A DNA stretch of 21,309 nt from Haplomitrium mnioides (Eukaryota; Marchantiophyta; Haplomitriopsida; Calobryales): positions 36,679 to 57,987 of the forward strand of contig JBNGIS010010822.1 in the NCBI GenBank assembly GCA_049999725.1, read 5' to 3'. The position numbers were made by a program, and so were the translations under genes. Of the stretch, positions 9,635 to 18,776 are shown in pieces (the first letter of the stretch is position 1; the number at the start of each line of letters is the position of its first letter). The notes below the pieces were generated by a model, which saw only the letters and a list, made by a program, of their open reading frames with translations, had not been told where the DNA came from and did no database searches.

Positions 9635-10030
9635 TGAATAATGAGGGCAAAACCATGATCCGTCAAGAGTAGTAACCAATAGAAATGTCAAACATGAAAT
9701 ATGCCATCTCTTAGAACATTTGTTACAAATCAACGAAGTGGCTGCTCCCATTGGAGAATCATACAACATACACTTCATGCTTGCAAGAACTTGGGCCACA
9801 TTGGAGTCCATAGTACCATCGATGTTTGAAATATGACAAGGTGTACAATAGCGCACATGGTTCTTCCAAACCATACCATCACCTTCCTCCAATTGCAAAA
9901 CTCCCAAAGGCGGTACCTCACGTAGACGTAAAATACAACGGCTAGTAGTGACATTCAGTGTCTTGGGTGTTGTTTGATGCAAATACACATAGTCACCAAG
10001 ATGAAACCTTCAAATCCTAATGCGATATCC
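9635..10030 (-). pseudogene. Element C pol C-terminus with PHD-type zinc finger
   Basis: The frame follows the integrase and begins with a basic HLGDYVYLHQTTPKTLNV segment, like the tail that follows gypsy integrases. It ends in a cysteine-rich module at about 9635-9770 with CMLYD, ICNKCSKRWHISCL and GSWFCPHYS. The spacing Cys-x2-Cys, Trp-His-x2-Cys, Trp-Phe-Cys-Pro fits a PHD finger (Cys4-His-Cys3). Two expected cysteines are tyrosines (in CMLY and CPHY), each one G-to-A change away. PHD fingers typically read histone H3 tails, so the inferred role is chromatin targeting of integration. A generic zinc ribbon is less likely because of the Trp-His-x2-Cys and Trp-Phe-Cys-Pro signatures. The stop is at 9632-9634. 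Confidence 0.7.
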
Positions 10031-10950
10031 ATCTCCACGTATAGTAGCATATCGTAAAGTATCACAATGCTGAGCGATTGCAAGGTTGTCAAATGCCATA
10101 GGTATAACTCTCTCGAATACTCGAGCTCTCTATGGACATACTTGCACCTAAACATTTGGATCATCTTGATCTACAACTATAGTAACATCTTGTCAAATAG
10201 AAGAGGGTAAATCATGGTCCCTTCCATATAATAGAAAATAAGGTAAAAAATATGCCAATAACGCTTGCTTACTGAACTTGTAACCTATAGCAAGCCACTA
10301 TAACTAGAGATCCCAATCTTCATAGTGACGAGCTTGCAAGCCATACTTGCACAATGCTCTCTTCACTACCTAAACCACTTGCTCATCCAACCCATCTGCT
10401 TTAGGATGATTTCTAAACGTAGTATGATCATCAATTAGAGCTTGCTAACATAAGACTCAAACTCACCTCAAAATTTTGCACCTTGATCTGCCAACACTTC
10501 ATCAATTGCTCCAAAATGACTGAGAACTCAATCCAAGAAAGTGATAGCCACTCCTCCACTAGCCTTGTCTAGCAAGGCTACCAACTCAATCCACTTGGAG
10601 AAATGCTCTACCATCACCCACACGTACCTATTGTGCCGCTAGATCAAAGGTAAAAGACCTCTAAAATCCAAACTCCAACAACATCCTAAACCCATGACAG
10701 GTAGTGGCTGCAATTGAGGAGTGCGAGCATTGAGTGATGCTCGAACTCTATCACACACCATATACTTGGCAACCCACCATTGCACATTGGTGTTCATGCC
10801 TCACCATTAGTACTGTGTCTGCAACAAATTGTAGGTGCGCTTCACCCTAAAATGTCCCAACTCCTCGTGATCATGGCACACTAGTGCAAGATGTTGCATC
10901 GGCTTAGGTACAACATGTACCTTTCTATCAATCCAGACTCGCAAAATTTG
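10031..10950 (-). pseudogene. Element C integrase (broken)
   Basis: On the minus strand the zinc-binding arm includes HDHEELGHFRVKRTYNLL and WWVAKYMVCDRVRA, where the first Cys of the pair is Tyr. The catalytic core follows, with VMGLGCCWSLDF (first Asp, near 10680), HNRYVWVMVEHFSKWIEL, then LADQGAKF (second Asp, about 10475-10497) and HPKADGLDEQVV (catalytic Glu, about 10375-10400). The acidic triad is kept, but the core is split by TAG and TAA codons and at least one frameshift. Downstream the frame reads GYKFSKQALLAYFLPYFLLYGRDHD. A gypsy integrase of this type inserts the cDNA into host chromatin. Confidence 0.8.
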
Positions 10951-11269
10951 AGCCCCTTCTTACTGGAATCTCTTGGCTTGCTGTTGGATTCAATCTCTCT
11001 CCTTGGCATCAAGCTGCCCACTCAAAAAACCTGTGTAGATACTCCAACACTTGCCCATCCTTGTGAATATTATAATTCAAGTAAGAATCCTCAACCCTGT
11101 GTTTTGTTGAAGTCTCAACAACAACTCTATTAGTAGTGTTAGCCACCAATCCACTCCAAGCTAGCATCCAAGAAAGAAAGACAGATGCATGCCAACTTGG
11201 CACCATCTCCTTATCAGACTCCTCATGCAAATGCAAACTAGTCTCATCATGCTGGCTTGTGGATGGGTT

Positions 11270-12480
11270 ACGGCTCAATCTATCTGCATCCAAGTTGGTT
11301 GTACCAGGCTTATGAACTACTTAGAGCTCGTACTCCTACAACAACAATACCCACCTAGCAAGCTTTCATGTGAGTTTTTCAGATTCTATCAACCATTTGA
11401 GGGGTTGATGATCTGTAATCATAGTAAATAGAGTACCAAATAGATAACGACAAAAGTGTGCCACAACTCACACTGTTGCCAAACACTCTCCCTCATAGGA
11501 ACTATACTTAGCCTCTGCCAAATTATTTGGTCTCTTTGCAAAAGATACAACAAATTCTTTTTCCTTATCATCTTTGTAGGTTAGCACCACTCTCGACCCT
11601 ACTCTACTCTAATCAATGTGAAGCTGAAATGGTCTTTCTGCACGAGGTCTCCTCAAAATAGGTGCAGAAGTCATTCTACCTTTCAACTCCTAGAAGGCAA
11701 TCTCATGGTCTTCACCTCAAATCCATTCTTGATCCAACTTGGTGAGCATGGTCAAGGGCTTGGAAATCTGGCTAAAACCTTTCATATATCTTCTATAGTA
11801 ACCAGCCAATCCCAAAAATGCATGTACTTTACTCACGTTAGTGAGTTGTGGAATCCCAACAATGGCATGGACCTTAGTTTGCTGCATACCCAACCCTCTT
11901 GGATAAATAGTGTGTCCCTGATACTCAATCTAGTCCTAGAAGAATTTGCACTTGTCTAAATGGAGCTTCAATCCGTGGTACTTGAGTCTGTCAAACACCA
12001 CATGCAGACGCCTCTGGTGCTTGTTCACATGTGCTCAATGTACCAAAATATTGTCAATTAGCACTTGGAAAAGTCCAAGCTTGCAAGACCTATATCCATC
12101 ACCCTTTGGAATTCAGTTGGTGGGTTCTTCAACCTAAATGGTAGGAACAACCACTGATATAATCAATCCTTGCCATGTGCATCAATACCCCAAAACAATG
12201 TTTTGGCTTTGTCCTCTTACCTCAATGGCAGCTAATGGTACCTTGCCCTCAAATCCAACGGCCTAAAGAAATTAGCATGCCCAACTGTATCAAAGATCTC
12301 CTTTGGTGTAGGCATAGCATACTTGTCAAACTTGGTCTGCCAATTGATAAAACGATAGTCACCACACATCCTCTTGTCATTGTAGTTCTCATGCACATCT
12401 TTCTTGACTAGCATCATTGTGGCAAATGCATATTCCCTATATGACATCTCCACCAATCCAGCCTCCAACATATCTTGTGT
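11270..12480 (-). pseudogene. Element C reverse transcriptase and RNase H (broken)
   Basis: The RT starts with MLEAGLVEMSYREYAFAT, then KRMCGDYRFINWQTKFDKYA (12232-12471), the fingers region of a Ty3/gypsy RT. The palm follows as HGKD and LYQWLFLPFRLKNPPTEFQRVM. The active-site YxDD, at about 12046-12061, reads as Tyr-Ile-Asp-Asn once a one-base deletion is allowed for, so both the frame and the second catalytic Asp are lost. RNase H words appear near 11300-11450 (ITDHQPLKWLIES, LQEYELQVVHKPGT), and the domain ends NLDADRLSRNPS at about 11260-11295. The frame shifts several times between 11300 and 12050. The linker to the integrase (11009-11260) is poorly conserved. Confidence 0.85.
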
Positions 12481-12980
12481 CTTGGTCTGAATCTCTCCAC
12501 CACATTACAACAATATGGACGTCAAAAAATAGGTGCATCACTAGCCAACTCAACTCATATGCTTGGTCCTCTTAAGGTCTCCAGATCCTTTTGCTAAACA
12601 AAAAAAATGTGAATAACCATGCAAAAACTAATGTACCTTTGCACTCTAGTCTCTTGTGAACTATGGTCCAACTTGTGGCATCCATTTTTCCACAAGAGTT
12701 AGGTGATCTTATTGCTTCACATCTGGCTTTGCTAAAATTCGATTGGCTGAAATAGACTGTGGTGGAGTCAAAGTTGAATTGTGATTTGCTGAACCGTCAC
12801 TCCCTTAAGCTGAAATGTGATTGTCGGAAAAATGACTTGCTGCAACTTCAAATGTTTGGATCATCCCTAACACAACCTCCCTAATGCCTGATACTACACC
12901 CCTAGCAAAAACCTTGAATGTCCCAAAAGGCTGCATACTGACTATCGGCGAGTTGGTCATCCTAGAAGATTGCATCTTGC

Positions 12981-13965
12981 ACTACTCAGCTATCCCCAAA
13001 CTCACAATCCAAGTAAGACAATTCAAATGCATAGCTTGTCCCAACACATGACGTCGCTCAATCTTGGCGACAAATGCAACAATAGTGGTACTAGTAGAAA
13101 ACACCATTGCCCTCTCTCTCTCTCTCTCATTGGCATTGGGTTCCACTAGTTTCTGCAAGGTTGCATTCCAAATAAGACCATGGCCTCCTGTCCAAAATGC
13201 ATAAGATGCAGAATGACTCACTAGTGTATGCAATGCTCAACGAGATCAACCTACCACGTTGACTAACGCCAATAGTGGGCAATCAGCATAAAGCACTCTA
13301 TGAGCATGGTGTCTAGCATTCAAAATATCATCCACAATGAGACTTGGTGATCTCACAATCATGCTATAAGCTTGCTTTAGCATCTCAGTAGGTACCAAGT
13401 CGGTTCACCACAATCATTGACAGTGTGCTCGTGATCATGCTTGTGCTACATCTAACAATACAAAAAGTCCAATCCAAGAGAGCACTTGATAAACACTCTC
13501 CACAAGGAGTTGGCGATTATCTCCCAATATATACACGTTCTCCAAGACATATGCAAAAGAGGTACCTGATGGAGTTGGAGATGGCGTAGAATCCGCAACA
13601 TTTCTCAAAACAATTTTGAGCAAGGGTCTTGCAAACCTTGGACAAACCAGCCCTTGATTGGCCCTAACAAGGCTATCCAAAAATAAACAAATCAATAGAA
13701 CCCACTTCAGCTAAGTGGTATGCCTCCAACAATAAGATGTTGGCCGGCTATGCATGCAGACAATCTCGCACTGCACTAACTGAAAGCAATTGAGAATATT
13801 GCTGATCCATGAGTGCCACATGCCTTAAGGAGGTTCTGCGGGCGATCTCACCCTTCTCCACATACAAATATCGCCAAATTGAATCTCTGCTTAGTGCACA
13901 ACAACTAACCTTGTATTGATAGCTCCAAACAACTCCAACAAATAAATACCATCATTAGTATGTTG
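12981..13965 (-). pseudogene. C5 cytosine DNA methyltransferase domain inside element C (decayed)
   Basis: Read on the minus strand, the C5-methyltransferase motifs occur in canonical order. Motif I (S-adenosylmethionine binding) is YLLELFGAINTRL at about 13904-13944. In a second frame (about 13640-13872) come YLYVEKGEIARRTSLRHV and motif IV, IDLFIFG-stop-PC-stop-GQSRAG. That keeps the catalytic Pro-Cys (13667-13672), flanked by two TAG codons where Trp and Gln would be expected. Motif VI is YVLENV, with Glu-Asn-Val at 13534-13542. Motif VIII is DVAQA-stop-SRAHCQ at about 13417-13450. The region before motif IX contains SHSASYAFWTGGHGLIW and EPNANERERERAM. The end, RRHVLGQAMHLNCLTWIV, occupies the motif X position. 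The domain would be about 330 residues, a usual size for a catalytic domain without regulatory parts. It sits between gag and RT. It would have methylated cytosine in DNA; this copy is dead through stops and frameshifts. Confidence 0.8.
13112..13128. repeat. (CT)n microsatellite in methyltransferase coding sequence
   Basis: Seventeen bases of alternating CT lie inside the minus-strand methyltransferase frame, where they encode the repeated Glu-Arg of NERERERAM. It appears to be slippage of a GAGAGAG codon run rather than a separate insertion. Confidence 0.8.
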
Positions 13966-14241
13966 TCATGAAATCAACATAATATCTAGTGGTGAAAGAT
14001 TCATAAGTCCAGGTGGGACAAAACCATCCAATGCAAGATATAGCTCAAATACATCTTGCCAAACATTCTCAACTAATCTGGTCACATGTAATTGCCACAA
14101 CCTCTCCTTACATCCACTCGCAAGAATCACCTCACCTAACAAAAATGTTGGTATCGTAAACTCTGGAGATGCCTCATCAATAGAAGGAATGTTGGTTGCA
14201 TATGCATTCTCTTCCAACAAGTTAGAGTAGTTGGTGATCAC
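13966..14241 (-). pseudogene. Element C polyprotein segment between gag and methyltransferase
   Basis: An open minus-strand frame of 91 codons runs directly into motif I of the methyltransferase, in the same frame and separated by one TGA (13966-13968). It contains acidic and aliphatic stretches (PSIDEASPEFTIPTFLLGEV, WQLHVTRLVENVWQDVF, LDGFVPPGLMNLSPLDIML). I recognise no named domain; a zinc knuckle or aspartic protease would be expected near here, but no Cys-His box or DTG/DSG is visible. It may be the N-terminal extension of the methyltransferase or a linker. Confidence 0.5.
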
Positions 14242-14289
14242 CCTTCAAAATGTTGACAATGCCATATGCTATGATAGTAGACCTCCAAC

Positions 14290-15110
14290 TAGTCCTGACA
14301 ATATAAAAACAATTGCTAGAGTGGGATCAGATACCCTAAGAAGAGTGGCATCTCTCACTCTCTTCCTCAAATCTCTATTAAGAATGGCATGTCATAACTG
14401 GACAACTTGAGGTTATGTCACCCCTTTTGTAATATTGATAAGCTTTCTCATCCTAGTGTAGGCTTCTCTCAAACTGTCTCTTGTCTTGCGTTGGAACTCT
14501 TGAAGACTCTTCAGCTTATCAGTCCTCACGCCTTGGTAGTTCTCTCTCAGAAGCTCAAAAAACTCAACCATAGGGTTAAACAATAAGATCCGTCCACTCT
14601 CTTCTACGGTAACTAGTACAGATGTACTGAAAACTCCTCCTGCTTCTGAAGCACTAATGTTGTGGCTAGTGTTATTAGAGGATGAAATATGAATCGTAGG
14701 GTTGTGGGTACTTGCCCTTTCATTATAGTCAATGGAGACGTAATTGGGTGACTAGTATTGTCTTTATTCCTCAATCTCAGTCAATTGAGCACACCAAAAT
14801 TCATGATAATCATCCATATGCGGCCTTTCCAAGTGCCGAAACAAACCTTTCCATGCTAAAAAAGGTGTAAACAAAGCAAAATTCTGTAATGTTTACAAAT
14901 TAGACCAAGTGTCAAACTTATGTATGAAATTATCCAAATCAATAATGCCTATTGCATCAGAGAATCTCCTTAGCCCATACATCTCATCTATATCCCACAA
15001 CAAAGGGGAATAAATGTGAGTGCTAGAAAGAGTTTCCTCCTCTTCGTTTGGTGTATGGTTACTTACCAGTTGTTGAGTCTCTCCTAATGTAGGTCAAAAC
15101 TGGATGCCAT
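14290..15110 (-). pseudogene. Element C gag (broken)
   Basis: A likely start ATG at 15108-15110 gives MASSFDLH, then a stop and a frameshift. A second frame carries a long gag-like protein: EMYGLRRFSDAIGIIDLDNF, FLAWKGLFRHLERP, then a low-complexity Ser/Asn/Thr linker. After it comes the capsid-like core NPMVEFFELLRENYQGVRTD, KLKSLQEFQRKTRDSLREAY and TRMRKLINITKGVT, followed after a stop by HAILNRDLRKRVRDATLL. The helical charged core of about 100 residues matches the retrotransposon gag domain family. Gag would form the particle that packages the RNA. At least five stops are present. No CCHC zinc knuckle was found. Confidence 0.7.
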
Positions 15111-15230
15111 TGTGAGTGACTCCGTATCGCAACCTTCCACTCCCTAGCTCTGTGTTGACCTCCACTTAGCTGAACTCACTTATAGCTCATAGGTTGTGCT
15201 ATTGCCACTCAACCACTGACCCACAAGTCA
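15111..15230 (-). other. Leader of element C
   Basis: This is non-coding sequence between the gag start and the point where element identity becomes unclear. I looked for a tRNA-complementary primer binding site (TGGTATCAGAG or TGGCGC types) and an LTR end and found neither. Confidence 0.35.
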
Positions 15231-16620
15231 ACTGAAATGTACAAATCAGCACAAATGACCCCTCTATCTTCTCTAGATAAGGTGCCAATCCTAGTTGTTT
15301 GGTCTTCTTCTCAACTTAGGAACAGACTTGAAAAAAAATCAGAACAAAATACTATCGCTCTTCTTCTGAGCACTGCAAATTGATCCTTGGTTTTCTGCAA
15401 ACAAGTTTTCAGACTTCTATGCTTCACTTTAGCAAAAGTTTGGGCTTCCAGATAGTCTACACCCTAGAAGCATGCTGGTGGACTCCTATCACTCTTGCAT
15501 CACTTAGCGAAGGGTTTGGTTCAGCCTCTCTTTGATTTCAGAAATTTTGTTTTCACCAAAAATTCTGTTTTTATTTTGATTAGAGTTCAATTACCATTGG
15601 TGTGTGTTGTAAGAAATTTTTTGGTAGCGGGTCTCCTTTGAACCTCTCACCTACAAATAGAGTATGACCCCTTTCCAGTCAGCCCAAGGTTGTCTTGTAA
15701 CCCCCAAAGCAGAGCAATTCCTTCTTGCAGTGCTCTTGCTGGCTCCTTCTATTCTTAATGTTCAAATAGAACATTGGTAGGTCTTTAACTTGCTGATCAA
15801 AAGTATAGAGCTTTTGCTCTGATCTCTCTTTTCAACCCAAAATAGGGTAGTATGTCCTCCCATGATGCTATTGTGACTCTTTCCCCTCAAAAAATTTCTG
15901 AAATGCCATTGCGACTTCTTCCTTGGCTTCAAATTTTAGCAAATTGCTGCTTCTAGAAAGGCTTGTGCACTTGGAGCTTGCTGGTGTACACTTCCAACTA
16001 CTTTCACAAAGCTCAGCGCAAGGTTTTGGGCTGATTTCTCTTCCTTTGTTGGATAAGGGGTTTCTGTCCCTTGCCTTCAAGCATAATATGATGTCTGTGG
16101 GACCATTCCAAGTCTTGTTCACATATTTACTCTACCATTTTCTGCTCCAACATACCACATTTGGCCCTTCTTTAGACTGGCCACCCCTTCCACGTTTAGA
16201 TCTATTGTTTTTCTTAAAACAAAGGATGAATGTTGTGTGGAAGATTGTTGGATGTAACTCAACTAGCTTTGCAATTTCCTGGTGCAAGAAATGCTCTTGG
16301 TCAACATCTACGATTACCAAAATCTGCTACAATAGGAACTAGAAATATAGAGCCCCTTCTAAATTCCTCCTACAAATCCTCTGCAGCAAAATCAAAGAGT
16401 CTGCTCGAGGAAGAATCCCTACATGCCTTACTTCAACTAAAACTGAGTAGCTCATTTTTGTGATCTTCTATAGCATAGATTCACATCCATAAAATCAAAG
16501 AACAACCTCCATAGACAAAAACTCTACACACAACCTCTTGCAGTATGGGACTTTGATTTTTTGCAGATGAAATCAATTTAACTGAATGAGGAGAAATCCT
16601 TGAAATCTGCAATTGCTGCT
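15231..16620. other. Unassigned, no supported gene
   Basis: Overlapping open frames on both strands (plus 15923-16342, minus 15868-16122 and 16132-16320) show no domain and contradict each other. A 14-base perfect hairpin (AGAGC-TTTT-GCTCT, 15807-15820) is present. The words GATTACCAAAATC near 16313-16325 and 16813-16829 recur. The most likely content is eroded retrotransposon LTR or leader DNA upstream of element C. Confidence 0.35.
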
Positions 16621-16623
16621 CTA

Positions 16624-16815
16624 CAAAAACCAAAGCAACAAACCCCTAACAAAATTCTTGATAAAATGCCCTCTTTCATAATCTTGACTTGTAGGTGTTG
16701 CCTCTTTGATAGTTTTCTCTACAACTGTCCTTAAGAAGGTCCTCTCCTCAACAAATTCTAAGATGTAGTCCTCTAGTGAATCAGGTTTGACACCCCATGT
16801 GATTATATCAACTGA
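16624..16815 (-). pseudogene. Short protein-like open frame, unrecognised
   Basis: A minus-strand frame of 64 codons without an ATG reads ITWGVKPDSLEDYILEFVEE then RTFLRTVVEKTIKEATPTSQ and DYERGHFIKNFVRG, ending at TAG 16621-16623. The charged, helical composition looks like real protein. Just upstream on the same strand is TTTGGTAATCAG, a weak match to a tRNA-Met primer binding site. It could be the gag N-terminus or leader peptide of a minus-strand copia-type element. Confidence 0.3.
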
Positions 16816-18110
16816 TTACCAAAATCCTAATTGCTGCTTGACAAAGGACCAAAAGGAAGTCCTTTGATGCTTGACAAAATTCTAGTAGTATTCTGAATGA
16901 AGGAGAAACTCGATGAAGAGACATTTGAAGAAGAAATATGAACCTTCTCACACACTTGCAACCCCAATCACATCTTTTCTTTGGAAGAAATCTAGCTTCA
17001 ACTTGGTTCTTCAATCGACAAGCCAACAAAGAGCAACCTGATCTTCATTTTCAGCTCTCGTAGATGAGAACAAAACCTTTAAAGGAGAAAATGTAGCCCT
17101 TGCCAAGAATCAACCAATTTACTCGAAAATCATACGGTTAATTTATGCAGTTTTGTCTACCCTTGACGAAGAAATAAAAGCCTCCTTCTTGGCGATGTGC
17201 CTCTCCATAAACTATCAAGATTGCTGCTCAAGAAACTCTTGAGGTGCTTACGCATCCAATGCAACAAAGCTTCTTGATAATTTTCTGCAATAGTGATTTT
17301 CTATTGAATTGCAGCTCTACGATATGTTGCTTGAGTGTCAACCTCTGCAACTTTTCAACAATTTGCCTTCGATGAAATTTGAGAAACAAGGGAAAATTGC
17401 AAAATCCCTAAAACCTATTACTTGACCTTCTTGATATTGCACAATGTTTGTAGCTCAACTCTTACTCACAAAAATCTGCTCAACAATGCAACTCGACAAG
17501 ATATGTCCTCCATAGAGAAATCAATGGTCGACAAAGAACAATAGCTGCACAAAGAAGATCTACGATCAAGAAGGCTCCTACATTGACCCTGATTTTTTAT
17601 GAAAAAAACTCTTTTTTGCCAAATCCCTAGCTATCACTATTGTGGTTTTCAATTTTCACTGTTCCAAATCAATTTGATGAAGAGCTGTCCTCAACGTAGA
17701 ATCCAAAGACCTCTTCAACAAGTTTTAAGCAATAAACAAAAATATTTGCGCCTGAATCTGCTCAATGGAAAATACTTCGAAAACCTATGTTGAGTTGTTC
17801 GATCAAAATTAGAGCAACAAGGACTGCTCTCTAAGCTTGCTTTCCAAAACCTCGAACCCATGCAAAAACACCTATGAATCCACCAACAACCGTGTTACTT
17901 CATGCCTTCTTCTTAAAAATATTCTTGACGAATCATCCACACAAGCTTGATTCTTCACCATGTCAATAAATCACATTGCGAACCAAAAAACACAAACTCA
18001 TAGAAGGGGAAATGCAATGTATATCATATGAGCACCGAATGGTGTGATTTACATAACAGAGAGGAGTGCACAATGCAACTCCAATCTGCCCTAGGTATAA
18101 TGCTAACCCT
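16816..18110. other. Unassigned, possibly long LTR of the copia remnant
   Basis: No domain or long conserved frame is visible on either strand. The region follows, in minus-strand sense, the copia RNase H and polypurine tract at 18171-18776, and ends near a primer-binding-site-like motif at about 16820. A long 3' LTR would fit that position. No second copy exists in the window to prove it. Confidence 0.3.
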
Positions 18111-18114
18111 TACT

Positions 18115-18148
18115 AAACTAAGGGGGCTGCCAGCTTAGTTTGGCAGCC
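18115..18148. repeat. Interleaved inverted repeats (pseudoknot-like)
   Basis: AAACTAAG (18115-18122) pairs with CTTAGTTT (18134-18141). GGCTGCC (18125-18131) pairs with GGCAGCC (18142-18148). The order is A, B, A', B', so both stems together would form an H-type pseudoknot. It lies just past the polypurine tract and overlaps the readthrough stop of the copia frame. Confidence 0.6.
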
Positions 18149-18776
18149 TATCATAACTCGTTAATTTAATACTCCCCCTCGAGCTCAACATCTGTACACC
18201 AAGTTGCCTTTGGAATTTCTGCAATTTTTTGGCTCCCAATGCCTTCGTAAAAATATCAGCAACTTGACCTTCAGTGCTGATGTACAGCAGATCAATCACC
18301 TTGGCCAACACCTTCTCTCTCACAAAATGATAATGCACCTCAATGTGCTTTGAACATGCATGAAAAACAAGATTGTTAGCCAATTGAATACTGTTAATGT
18401 TGTCGCAATGAACCTTCACTGGTTCTTGCACTCTGACATCCAAATCTTGGAACAACTTCAATAACCACACTACCTCACAGGTGGCCATGGCCACCCCCCT
18501 GTACTTAGCCTCCGTACTCGATAAAGCAGCTGTAGGTTGCTTTTTGCTGCTCTAAGCAATTTCAGCACTTCCAAATGAAAATACAAGCCCACTAGTGGAC
18601 CTCCTATCACTGACACTTCCTGCCCAATTTGCATCTGTGAAGCCAGCAAGCTGAAATTCACTGTTGCTTTCATAAAACAGCCCATACTGAAGTGTAGCTT
18701 GTTCATACCAACAAATTCTGCGCACTGCATCCAAATGTTACTTCTTTGGTACCTGCATGAACTGACTTACCAGATG
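18135..18776 (-). mobile_element. Ty1/copia remnant: RT C-terminus and RNase H (inactive)
   Basis: One minus-strand frame carries HLVSQFMQVPKK, HLDAVRRICWYEQATLQYGL, FTDANWAGSVSDRRSTSGL, SSKKQPTAALSSTEAEY, then WLLKLFQDLDVRV, VHCDNINSIQLANN, HIEVHYHFVREKV and GQVADIFTKAL. These are the signature words of the copia RNase H, with Asp in TDANWAG, Glu in STEAEY and Asp in HCDN as the catalytic acids, all kept. Only two stops interrupt it: TAA after VPKK, where Ser would be usual, and TAG after SAEIA, where Trp would be usual. It is therefore younger than the gypsy remnants. Homology starts abruptly at about 18776, so the 5' part of the element is missing. Confidence 0.9.
18171..18180 (-). promoter_or_regulatory. 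Polypurine tract of the copia remnant
   Basis: GAGGGGGAGT on the minus strand lies at the 3' end of the copia coding region, the standard site of the plus-strand primer. The exact LTR start after it is uncertain; a TGATAGG at 18153 downward is the nearest TG candidate. Confidence 0.6.

Larger units (their letters stand above)
9078..15215 (-). mobile_element. Ty3/gypsy element C with DNA methyltransferase and PHD finger (decayed)
   Basis: In minus-strand order the element has a leader, gag, a C5 cytosine methyltransferase domain, RT, RNase H, integrase, a PHD-type zinc finger, a polypurine tract and a 3' LTR. RT before RNase H before integrase, and the integrase and RT words, place it in Ty3/gypsy. 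No aspartic protease was recognised between the methyltransferase and RT, although about 500 bases there (12480-12980) are unassigned. No 5' LTR matching 9078-9461 was seen upstream to the end of the window, so the copy is 5'-truncated or its LTR was lost. Stops and frameshifts occur in every domain, so the copy cannot be autonomous. The individual domains are listed separately. Confidence 0.85.

Noticed and set aside
13648-13707. Reading motif IV of the methyltransferase in the same frame as motif VI, which would lose the catalytic Cys
   Set aside because: The neighbouring frame gives a far better motif (IDLFIFG, then Pro-Cys and GQSRAG), so a frameshift between motifs IV and VI is the better explanation.
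15600-15640. TTTTTTGGTAGCGGGTC on the plus strand as a primer binding site
   Set aside because: It is in the wrong orientation for element C, no LTR end lies beside it, and the match to a tRNA 3' end is weak.
15868-16463. Several overlapping open frames of 60-139 codons on both strands
   Set aside because: They conflict with each other, have no recognisable domain, and lie in sequence that looks like eroded retrotransposon leader.
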